Positions 37,494 through 45,840 of a stretch of 64,000 nucleotides of DNA are shown here, piece after piece. Under the pieces are notes generated by a model. That model did not search any database. It was not told the origin of the DNA and saw only the letters and a program-made list of their open reading frames with translations. This DNA comes from Icerya purchasi (taxonomy: Eukaryota; Arthropoda; Insecta; Hemiptera; Monophlebidae). Both the position numbers and the translations under genes were made by a program. Position 1 is the stretch's first letter; each line of letters begins with the position of its first letter. Where the stretch lies: positions 62,001 to 126,000 of the forward strand of contig CM077116.1 of NCBI GenBank assembly GCA_039619475.1, given 5' to 3'.

Positions 37494-37910
37494 TTATAAA
37501 TTTTTGATATTAAATAATACATTTTTTGGGGTGCTTTGTTGTATGTTTAATGTTTTTTCTTTATGTTTATTGATGTAATATTCTTCTGCTACATTTAAGA
37601 GTTTATTATCATTGATTATTTTTAAAATTTTCATATCTTCTTCTATGTTATAAGTTATTGTGTGGTTTTCTTTTATTATATGGTCGGCAAATGTTGATTT
37701 TTCAAGGTATTTATATTTGATTGCATATACATGTTCTTTATACCTGGTTTTAAAATTTCTTTTTGTTTGGCCTATATAAATTTTATTACAATTGTTACAT
37801 TTTAGTAAATATATGCCTGGTTTTTTAAATTTATTTTCTTTGTTATTATTATCTGATTTTAATGTTATAAATTTGTTAAATAATTTGTTATTTGTTTTGT
37901 ATCCTATTTT
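37494..37910 (-). pseudogene. Penelope-like GIY-YIG endonuclease, left arm
   Basis: The protein part from 37910 downward reads KIGYKTNNKLFNKF, then PGIYLLKCNNCNKIYIGQT (GIY, CX2C and YIG), FKTRYKEH with the catalytic-type Arg, and ADHIIKENH, ending VLFNIKNL. This endonuclease would nick target DNA for retrotransposition. The frame upstream of 37910 (to 38156) is antisense to the spacer and T-rich, so it is not part of the real protein. It differs from the right arm by one Val/Ile in the 80-residue C-terminal part. Confidence 0.8.
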
Positions 37911-38647
37911 AGATACAATCATAAACCAAACGTCAAACCATCCAAAAATACATAAACATGCAACCTTCAAAACATACTTACATAGAATACACAATACACC
38001 AATGAATGAAAAAAAAAAGAAAAAGTAATGAAATAAATTTAATAAAACAAATAGCAAAAAATAATAACTACAATCCCAATATAATAGACAAAATAAATCA
38101 AAAAATAATAAAAAACTTAAAATACAAAAATAGATATATAAATAAAACAAAAACAAAGGAACAAAAATGGTTAATGTTTACATACATCAATCAAAACATA
38201 CATACCTTAACAAACATTTTCAAAAATAATAAAATAGGATACAAAACAAATAACAAATTATTTAACAAATTTATAACATTAAAATCAGATAATAATAACA
38301 AAGAAAATAAATTTAAAAAACCAGGCATATATTTACTAAAATGTAACAATTGTAATAAAATTTATATAGGCCAAACAAAAAGAAATTTTAAAACCAGGTA
38401 TAAAGAACATGTATATGCAATCAAATATAAATACCTTGAAAAATCAACATTTGCCGACCATATAATAAAAGAAAACCACACAATAACTTATAACATAGAA
38501 GAAGATATGAAAATTTTAAAAATAATCAATGATAATAAACTCTTAAATATAGCAGAAGAATATTACATCAATAAACATAAAGAAAAAACATTAAACATAC
38601 AACAAAGCACCCCAAAAAATGTATTATTTAATATCAAAAATTTATAA
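37911..38647 (+). pseudogene. Penelope-like RT tail and GIY-YIG endonuclease, right copy
   Basis: This copy begins in the RT thumb/linker: INQTSNHPKIHKHATFK and YLHRIHNTPMN near 37920-38005. It then shifts frame within an A10 run near 38010 and continues as NEINLIKQIA, NNNYNPNIIDKI and on. The endonuclease (GIYLLKCNNCNKIYIGQT, then RYKEH, ADHIIKENH) is complete to the stop at 38647. The 5' two thirds of the element, including RT catalytic motifs, are absent. Confidence 0.82.
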
Positions 38648-38869
38648 AAATATATATAAAAAATAAAATATGTTTAATATTTAGTTTACTCAGTAATTTA
38701 CATTTATTATTATGTTACTATATATTTATTTATTTATACACATTATTTAATTTAATATATTTCAATCAATATTCCATTAATTTTATACATTCACATAGAC
38801 TAACTATTATAACATATCGAATCATTCTATAAATAATGACATAACACAAATACAACAAAAAACACAAAT

Positions 38870-38907
38870 TAGTCCATGAATATGTATTAACGAAACCGGT
38901 CGGACTA
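38870..38907 (+). ncRNA. Hammerhead-ribozyme-like remnant in Penelope 3' region
   Basis: TAGTCC (38870-38875) and GGACTA (38902-38907) can pair as stem I. Between them are CGAAA (38891-38895), the palindrome ACCGGT (38895-38900) and C at 38901, matching the GAAA, short self-complementary stem III and GUC cleavage site of minimal hammerheads described in Penelope-like elements. The CUGAUGA core is not present; the position reads ATGAATA. I infer a degenerate motif. The inverted copy at 37234-37271 has the same bases. Confidence 0.35.
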
Positions 38908-39222
38908 TTATTGTAATTATTTGATTTGATTTATTTTAACATAATTAATTAGTATTTAACAATGTTATATTTGTGAATTTGTGAATAATATATGTTCGTG
39001 TAAAAAATAAAAAATAAAATATAACATTAGTAACCGTTCAATAGACATTTCATTTATACTTATAACATATATATATATATTTACGGTTTATGGAAGAAAT
39101 AAAAACATATAATATAATACATTAATTATAAGATTAATAAAATAGAGCGATATTTATTGAATAAAACGTACATTTTTAAAGGTAGATTTTTTTTATTAAA
39201 ACTAAATGAGTGGATAATTATT

Positions 39223-39770
39223 TTACATCAAATACTGATTTTTAAAATCATATCTTTTATTAGAAATTGATCGTTTCAGCATCTTTACTTGCTCAGGTTT
39301 CTTCAAAAACTTCGAAAATTCTAGACAAGTCATGTTACAATTAATTTTAACCATTAATTCCGACTTAACCATATCAACTGATAACTCGTCTGTCCATAAA
39401 TTCCGCATCAAGGAAAAGACGCATTCTACGAAAGCAGTACTTATGGGGACGGAGAAAATTTTTCCAATCAGTTTTGGTAGTTCCGTGAAGTTTGCACCTT
39501 TTAATAATTGCACCCATAATAAATCAACTGACAGCGTTGAAAAATCAGATTGTTCAAGCTGCGGGAATATTTGGTTTAATTTATTCATCTCCTCATATAG
39601 TCGATCTTCGTCCACATTTTTCAAACCAAGTGATTCAACAACTTCTACAGTATGTTCGTAAGTTATTGCTTTTTTAAATCGAATTTGGAAAATATTTTGA
39701 ATATCGAAATACAAATGCAGTTCCCTAAGTCTGTCTAAACTGTTGTCTACGAAACTAGCGCCGCATAATT
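39223..39770 (-). pseudogene. hAT transposase C-terminal dimerisation domain
   Basis: The minus-strand frame (39714-39223, extendable upstream to ~39770 as VDNSLDRLRELHLYFD) encodes LPKLIGKIFSVPISTAFVE then CVFSLMRNLWTDE and a run of L/M-V-K-I positions. This is the hAT dimerisation domain, where an IPVSSA.vERVFS.m...(K/R).R pattern is diagnostic. The catalytic DDE part is missing. No terminal inverted repeats were found, so only the tail remains. Confidence 0.85.
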
Positions 39771-39773
39771 TTT

Positions 39774-39849
39774 GTCATCGTCCGGTAACGAACCCGAGAC
39801 CTCCGAATCGGAAGTCAAGCGCTCTAGCCACTAGGCCAAACGCGACGAC
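39774..39849 (-). repeat. tRNA-derived SINE head (minus)
   Basis: Read on the minus strand: A box TGGCCTAGTGG near 39836-39826 (full match to consensus) and B box GGTTCGTTACC (one mismatch) near 39793-39783. The anticodon-arm region CTTGACTTCCG is shared with the SINE at 20692. The body is missing. It lies directly upstream of the hAT fragment. Confidence 0.7.
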
Positions 39850-39928
39850 TAGTATGTGTTATTAAATCTCTCTTTAAATTAATTTAATTTTTGGAAAAAA
39901 ACCTTTTGTTATTCCGTCATGAAACTTA

Positions 39929-41418
39929 TTTTTTTTTTTTTACCCCCTTTGGGTTTGCTACCAAAGAGCATTAGCCCAGCAAAATGGAATAGATGTATGG
40001 AATAGAATAGAAATTATATTTTTATTTTGTCGACAATGGAATCAAGGAACAACCCTAGGACAGGAACAACTGAGAGAATAGTTAGAGAAAGAACATAAGA
40101 GGCGTTGAAAGGAGAAGGAATACCAAACTTTAAAAGATGATAATAAAGTAACTCACGCTCGCAAGATAAACCAGAACACTCGAAGAGCACTTGATTCGCA
40201 TCACAAACATACTAGGAACCTTCAGGATCTAATGAACAAAAAGGAGATGCAGCCAAGGAAAAGCGATTAGAGAAGAAGGAAGGAGACTATGCGAGAAACG
40301 GAGGCGAGATAATTTAGTAATTATGGACCGACGTAAACTGGGGATCTCATAGAACCAAGGACGAGAAGGAGGAACAGAATTAATCAAGAGATAAAAGGAA
40401 TTAGGATTAGCGAAAAGAGAAACATAAACAGAGTGACAAAGTCTAAAATGACAGGATTTAGTTGGAAGAAGAACATTGTGTGCTGGAACCATACTAATAA
40501 AATTTCAATTGGAAACAGCAGCTGTAGCAAGGAGGTCAACGGCTATATTTTCATCAATGCCTGAATGTCCCAAAATCCAAAGAAAGTCAATCTGGGTAGA
40601 CGTCGATTAGGATAAATCATTGAGAAGAGAACGAATAGAAAGGATGATAGCATCAGTGGAAGGAGAAGGGGAATGTGGAGATAGCGCCAAAAGAACACTT
40701 AAAGAGTCGGAAACAATAAGGAATTTGGAAGGACTTGCAGAAGGGAAATATAAATGATAGCTTGTAAAATGGCAACAGATTCCGCACTAAAGATAGGGCA
40801 AAAGGACGGAAGTCTAAAGAACTGAGAATAACTGAACTGAGGGCACAATAATGACGACCCAACTTCGCTCGGTCCCTACGATCGGTCAGTAAAAATTAAA
40901 AAGTGATCGCGGAATAGAGAATTGATTGTATTATTAAATTCCACACTGACGATATGAGAGGGAAAGGATTTAAGGAAGCATGGCAAGAAGATGATATTTG
41001 GTGGCTTTAACAATTTGGAATAGACGTAAGAAAAGAATGGAAGCTTATGATGAGAAGTGACAAAACGGGAAAATTTAGAAAGGCAAATAGATGTATGAGA
41101 TAGTATAAGAATCTTATTGGAGGAAAAAAGGCCAGTGGCGAAGGATAAATGAATAAGAGTCACTAATATTTGACGAGGAAGTGGAAAAACGATTGATGAG
41201 AAAGCGATAACCCAAATAAGATTTTCGGATGAACAGAGGACAGATGTTGGATTCAGACAGAATGGCTGGGATAGGAGATGACCTCAAAGCTCCAAGACAA
41301 AGCCGAAGGCAACTGTTTTGGAGACGATCTAATTTATAGAGAACGGATTTAGAAGAGTTGCCATATAAAAAACTGCAATAATACAATCTAGAGCGTATGA
41401 GAGATTTGTACAAAATTA
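39929..41418 (-). pseudogene. Family A I-like old copy, 3' part
   Basis: The T run at 39929-39941 is the tail, followed by a 3' UTR similar to the full-length element. The minus-strand blocks are SLRRSIITKLSRLRFSHSLL near 40300, the RNase H region near 40860-40570 with GHSGID-like and S.SLSVL-like remnants, then 41163-40876, and the thumb ORF 41413-41114 (LYKSLIRSRLYYCSFLYGNS, CLRLCLGALRSSPIPAILSE). The frame joins that of 44273-44963 across the inserted element when one copy of AAAATTA is removed. Confidence 0.85.
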
Positions 41419-44160
41419 TTTGCCCTTAGGAAGTTTAAATCAACAGGCTTATATCCTGATTTGATCGAATTTAAAAAACGCCGCGCAGCTGCGAGGAGCC
41501 TCATTAGGCGCAAAAAACAGGAATCTTGGCAGCAATTTATGCATTCAATCTCCATAAATACTTCTAGTCACAATATTTGGCACAAAATTAAGGCACTGAA
41601 CGGTATTAATCGTGCGACCCCTTCCTTTTCGATAAACCAGAATGGTTCCATGTTATTTGACCCGTTGGAAGTCGCAAATGCTTTTGCGAATCATTTTGCA
41701 ATGGAGTCATCCTCATCGTCATATTCGTCTGCTTTCTCTTTAAAGAAATATTCCACGGAACAACAACCAATAACTATCATCTCTGACTCCTCACTTTCCT
41801 ACAATTGCCATTTCACCATTTCTGAACTAGACTATCAACTCCAGTACCATACTGCAAACAGCGCGCCTGGGCCCGATTCCATCCATCCTTATATGTTAAA
41901 ACACTTACCTCCGTCAGCGAAAAACTTCCTCTTACATATCTATAACCAAATATGGTTTTCCAGATCGATCCCTGAGCCATGGAAATTAGCAGTTGTTATT
42001 CCTATTCTGAAGCAAAATAAAGATCCTCTTTTTCCACAAAACTACAGGCCTATATCCCTCATAAGTGTCCTTGCAAAAACGCTGGAAAAAATGGTTAACC
42101 GGCGTCTCCTTTTCTTCCTTGAACAGAATAAACTCCTATCCTCGTCACAAGCCGGAGGGCGTAAGAAGCGTACTATAGTTAATCATCTGCTGAGCCTACA
42201 AAGGCAAATATTAACAGCATTTCACGGACGCCAACATGTATACTCCGTCTTTTTCGATATAGAAAAGGCGTTCGACAGAGTATGGCGATACGGCCTCTTA
42301 TCCAAGCTGACAACAGCTGGTATAAGTGGAAACATGGCCAAGTATCTGAATAATTTTTTAACAAACAGAACGTTCCATGTTAAGATTGGTTCGTCAACAT
42401 CGAGCACCATTCAAACTGAGAATGGCTTACCACAAGGATCTGCCCTTAGTGCAACCTTGTTTATTTTTTATATCAATGATATAAATGATTGTATTGCTCC
42501 GCCTGTAAACGCCCGGCTCTACTTTGACGACTTAAACATTTCCCTGTCTTCCAGTTTTCCAGCAAATGCTCAAAAAATCCTACAAAAAACTATTACAAAA
42601 CTACAATCCTGGTGTAACAATAATGGTCTTATGTTTTCTCCATCTAAGTCTATCTGTGTTGATTTCTATAGGGGACGTCAAAACTCTTCCAGCATTCGCC
42701 TCAATCTAGAAAATTCCTCACTTCATTTCCACCCTACTGCTACTTTCCTTGGACTACTGTTCGATCAAAAGCTAACTTGGCGATCCCACATATCAAATCT
42801 TAAAGTAAAATGTCATAAATTCCTATCTATTCTTAAATATGTATCAAACACAAAGTATAACGTACCTCCGAAAACTCTCCTCTCCATATACAAATCCTTA
42901 GTCATTTCCAGAATAAACTATGGGTCCCAGGCGTATGCGTCAGCCAGTCCCTCTTTACTTAAATCCCTTGATTCAATACACCACACGGCGCTCCGCACGA
43001 TACTTGGCGCACATAGAACTTCCCCGTCTGTAAGTTTGTGTGCCTTGTTAGGCACTCCCCCACTAAAGTATTTCCGAACCTATTATTACCACCGTGAGAC
43101 CCTCGCTCTTTTCTCTAGTAAACGCGCCAGTCCTATTGACACAAATGACCTCCCCAACACCCCAGAGTTCCCTAATGACCCTCTCCCAGAAATCCTGTCT
43201 CTCCTATCACAGCACAACGTGAGCGTAATCCCTTTCCCTAACCTAGCTCCTAACATCATGATTCCGCCGTGGGCCCCTTTAAACATTGATGTTAACTTTT
43301 CCCTGACGAAGTATAATAAACCCCTGCATCCGAATATCGTTCAGCTGACAACAGCAACAATGCAAAAATACCTCAACCACCTCTTTTTCTACACGGATGC
43401 TGCCAAGGCTACCCCAGAGGCTACTTCTTCCCCAACCGCCTGTTCCTTTGAAGTCTGCGACGTGATTCGAAGCATTCGACTGAATGACAATTGCTCGGTA
43501 CTGGATGCTGAAATATACGCAGTATTTTTCTGTTTGGAATATTTTCTTTTTACAGAGCCTACATCACAGAAAGCCCTGCTGGTATCTGATTCATCCGCGG
43601 CCTTATTGACAATTTCTAATCCCCTCACCAAACATCCTGTAGCAATTCGAACCCAGCAGGTATTATACGAACTTATTAAGAGACAGTGCTCTGTATCCTT
43701 TCTGTGGGCGCCCAGCCATGCAGGGATTCCTGGAAATGAACGCGTCGATACATCCGCCCGAGCAGAAATATATTGCCCCTCGCCTAGTAACAGCCCACCT
43801 CCAACTTATCTCTCGAACATAATCTTGAATAATCTCACGTCCTTATGGAAAACACATTGGTCCTCGTGTCAGACTTTCTCGAGGTTAATTAAACCCTCAA
43901 CGGAATCATGGTGGCCAGAAAAAAGCATCTCCCGCAGAGATTTCTGTGCACTTAGCCGCTTGCGCATAGGCCATACGGCCATGTCGCATAATTTTATTTT
44001 GCAAAGAACCCCCTTTCCTACGAATTGTCCTTTCTGTGGCCAAGCTGTTGCTCCCTCAACTCCTCATATACTATGCGACTGTCCAGCATTATCACCTCAC
44101 CGGCCCCTTTCAATTAATAACAAAACAGTCAAACACAATTTATCAGAACTAGCGGAATAA
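41419..44160 (+). CDS. Non-LTR ORF2 fragment: RT, RNase H and zinc knuckle
   Basis: The frame is open from the 5' truncation edge, with 14 codons before the codon at 41461, to TAA at 44158-44160. The order is an Arg/Lys-rich linker, SAPGPDSIHP (about residue 137), PQNYRPISLIS, FDIEKAFDRVW (about 265), NGLPQGSALSATLF (about 320), YFDDLNISL at the catalytic site (about 355, where YADD is usual), and FLGLLFDQKLTW. RNase H follows with FYTDAAK, DAEIYA, VSDSSAAL and PSHAGIPGNERVD, so all four acidic/His positions are present. The C-terminus has LSRLRIGHTAMSHNFI and CPFCGQ...PHILCDCP. No start codon of its own remains; it is a 5'-truncated gene with intact RT and RNase H. Confidence 0.9.
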   Translation, partial: FALRKFKSTGLYPDLIEFKKRRAAARSLIRRKKQESWQQFMHSISINTSSHNIWHKIKALNGINRATPSFSINQNGSMLFDPLEVANAFANHFAMESSSSSYSSAFSLKKYSTEQQPITIISDSSLSYNCHFTISELDYQLQYHTANSAPGPDSIHPYMLKHLPPSAKNFLLHIYNQIWFSRSIPEPWKLAVVIPILKQNKDPLFPQNYRPISLISVLAKTLEKMVNRRLLFFLEQNKLLSSSQAGGRKKRTIVNHLLSLQRQILTAFHGRQHVYSVFFDIEKAFDRVWRYGLLSKLTTAGISGNMAKYLNNFLTNRTFHVKIGSSTSSTIQTENGLPQGSALSATLFIFYINDINDCIAPPVNARLYFDDLNISLSSSFPANAQKILQKTITKLQSWCNNNGLMFSPSKSICVDFYRGRQNSSSIRLNLENSSLHFHPTATFLGLLFDQKLTWRSHISNLKVKCHKFLSILKYVSNTKYNVPPKTLLSIYKSLVISRINYGSQAYASASPSLLKSLDSIHHTALRTILGAHRTSPSVSLCALLGTPPLKYFRTYYYHRETLALFSSKRASPIDTNDLPNTPEFPNDPLPEILSLLSQHNVSVIPFPNLAPNIMIPPWAPLNIDVNFSLTKYNKPLHPNIVQLTTATMQKYLNHLFFYTDAAKATPEATSSPTACSFEVCDVIRSIRLNDNCSVLDAEIYAVFFCLEYFLFTEPTSQKALLVSDSSAALLTISNPLTKHPVAIRTQQVLYELIKRQCSVSFLWAPSHAGIPGNERVDTSARAEIYCPSPSNSPPPTYLSNIILNNLTSLWKTHWSSCQTFSRLIKPSTESWWPEKSISRRDFCALSRLRIGHTAMSHNFILQRTPFPTNCPFCGQAVAPSTPHILCDCPALSPHRPLSINNKTVKHNLSELAE

Positions 44161-44265
44161 TCAGATATCTATAAAAAGAAACTGCGCATCTTCGTACTGT
44201 AATAGTCACAGCAGTTAAACACGGTACAGGATGTTGCTTTCACAAAAAAAAAAAAAAAAAAAAAA
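41419..44265 (+). mobile_element. Young 5'-truncated I-group non-LTR retrotransposon
   Basis: The insertion is bounded by AAAATTA at 41412-41418 and 44266-44272, the second overlapping the end of an A run (44244-44269). It splits an old minus-strand family A copy. The left end lies inside ORF2, upstream of RT, so the endonuclease and ORF1 are missing. The remaining ORF is open from the truncation point to its stop, suggesting recent insertion. Confidence 0.9.
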
Positions 44266-44272
44266 AAAATTA

Positions 44273-44963
44273 GCACAGAAGGATCACCTCCTCATCTCGT
44301 AGGTGAGAGGCTTTTAAGAAGGTTTAAGACTTTAAGCGAGGAAGCATATAAATGGCTGATATGTTCATGGAAAGACAGACGAGAGGATAAAATGATAACC
44401 AGATGACGAAAAGAACTGACTATTGGAATGGAATGATTTTTAAGATTTATTTCAAATGAGCTCGGGTTGTAATGTCGAAGGGTGAAGACTACAGCTGCTG
44501 ATTTAGGAGCGGAAATGAAGGGATGAATGTTAGAAAGGGCCTCTTCTATTGTTCTTAAGGAGCTTAGTTCCTCATTGGAAACTAGAAGATTATGGGAAGA
44601 GGAGTAAACAAGGATATCATCTGCAAAAAATAAAGATTTAGATTTTAAGGAGAGAAAACCAATTTTGGAAACATATAAATTAAATAAAGTAGGGCTAAGG
44701 CAAGAACCTTGCAGAAGGCCCTGGAAGACCTTCCTTGAGGCGAAAAAGGAAGGAGCAGAAAGAAGGAGAGTTCTACTTTGAAAAAGATTCATAATCAGGA
44801 AGGATATGGATGCAGGGATATTTAAAGAAATCATAACGTTTTTGAGCGTAGGAAGATGGACGCTTTCGTATGCACTGGCTACATCAATAAAAGCTGCAAT
44901 TGTGAATTCTTTGGAAATAAATGATTTGTAAATGTCAGCAAGGAAAAGATGACACTTATCCAC
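44273..44963 (-). pseudogene. Family A I-like old copy, RT part
   Basis: From 44963 the frame reads LFLADIYKSFISKEFTIAA, FIDVASAYESVHLPTLKN, GLLQGSCLSPTLFN, then LFFADDILVYSSS (catalytic FADD intact), and ends SLSPTR before one TGA and GGDPSVL. It then breaks at the inserted element and resumes at 41413. The 5' part before RT motif A is missing at 44963. Relative to the full-length element, GLPQG has become GLLQG. Confidence 0.87.
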
Positions 44964-44964
44964 A

Positions 44965-45340
44965 CCGTTTCAAATTTTTCCATATATTGTTCGTTGATAA
45001 ATTTTTTGAATTGTCTAGCTGTTAAAATTTTCTTTTCCCCTATATATGTTTTATTTGAATATGTGATATTTTCGAAAGTTTGTTCTACCTTTAATTCATT
45101 TTTGATTGTAAAAATATTGACATATGTTTTTCTATTACTAAGTATGAATATTCCCGCTATAACTAATGCATTTGTATAATTTATTGTTTCGTAAGCTTTG
45201 ATTAGTTTAAATTTATCGAATTTCTAATTGCTCGCAATCTTATATTTCTTATTATTTAGTATATAATCTATTTCACGTTTCGCTGCCAAATCGGAGAAAT
45301 TTGAAACGATATGCGCAGCTGAAGAAGTAATTTTTTTTTA
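44965..45340 (-). pseudogene. Coding-like AT-rich fragment of unknown origin
   Basis: On the minus strand a frame of ~125 codons has only one stop (a TAG near 45222) despite strong AT richness, and a Lys/Asn/Ile-rich composition with normal protein texture (for example LAAKREIDYILNNKKYKI, ALVIAGIFILSN, KILTARQFKKFINEQY). It joins the old family A copy at ~44963 in a different frame. I do not recognise the family. It could be a piece of another element or an old viral-type insertion. It has no start, promoter or flanking repeats that I can see. Confidence 0.35.
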
Positions 45341-45579
45341 TATCTTATTTCAATTTTTCACTATAGACTGATAAATAAGAAGTCGGTATATAAATATCTT
45401 ACAGTTCACAGATGTTAAAGTTTTTTCGACCAAATCCTTCATCTTTAAGAGTGGTATGCTTTCTGCATTTTTCAACAAAACTAGCGAAATGAAAAGTATT
45501 GTGAATAGCCAAATTTCACCTTTTTAATTTTAGTAATTTTTGAGATAATCGACTGTTGAAACCAGTCCAACCTTTCTCC

Positions 45580-45752
45580 TCACCATAGATACTAATCTTG
45601 ATTGTTTTTGTTATTTCCACTATCCTCGTTTTAATCATAGCGTTCTTTATTCATTTCCTTTTCTGATTTCCTATTGTTTTTCTTCCTTATTGCGCACTTG
45701 ATATGTCGTTCATCCTCTTCTACTGGTAAATTTCTCAGCGTTTTTTGATCTC
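45580..45752 (+). pseudogene. Family A old plus-strand copy, left part
   Basis: Translation around 45690-45752 reads FISFSDFLL then ICRSSSSTGKFLSVF, matching the RNase H end and following spacer of family A. It continues in frame at 51977 when the younger element and one copy of the 12 bp target repeat are removed, so both flanks are one older copy. Confidence 0.75.
45741..45752. repeat. Target site duplication, left copy
   Basis: TTTTTTGATCTC is identical to 51965-51976 and bounds the full-length retrotransposon. Confidence 0.9.
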
Positions 45753-45840
45753 TTTTCTTTCTTTTTATTTTTTATTTTTTAATGGGTTCGTCGACATGGA
45801 CATTGGCCCAAGAACAGTGGAATAGAGAGAAAAGAGAGAC

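Larger units (their letters stand above)
37075..39070. mobile_element. Penelope-like retroelement as a head-to-head inverted repeat
   Basis: Two ~835 bp arms (about 37075-37910 and 38231-39070) are almost identical in inverted orientation, centred near 38070 with a 320 bp spacer. Each arm encodes the same GIY-YIG endonuclease and carries the same 3' non-coding region. The spacer is the continuation of the plus-strand copy into the linker between RT and endonuclease. RT proper is missing from both. Penelope-like elements are known for inverted and tandem partial copies, which fits. The near identity of the arms points to a recent or gene-converted event. Confidence 0.85.

Noticed and set aside
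37911..38156. N-terminal ~80 codons of the left-arm minus ORF
   Set aside because: This part is antisense to the right-copy Penelope coding region and is T-rich. The real homology starts at 37910.
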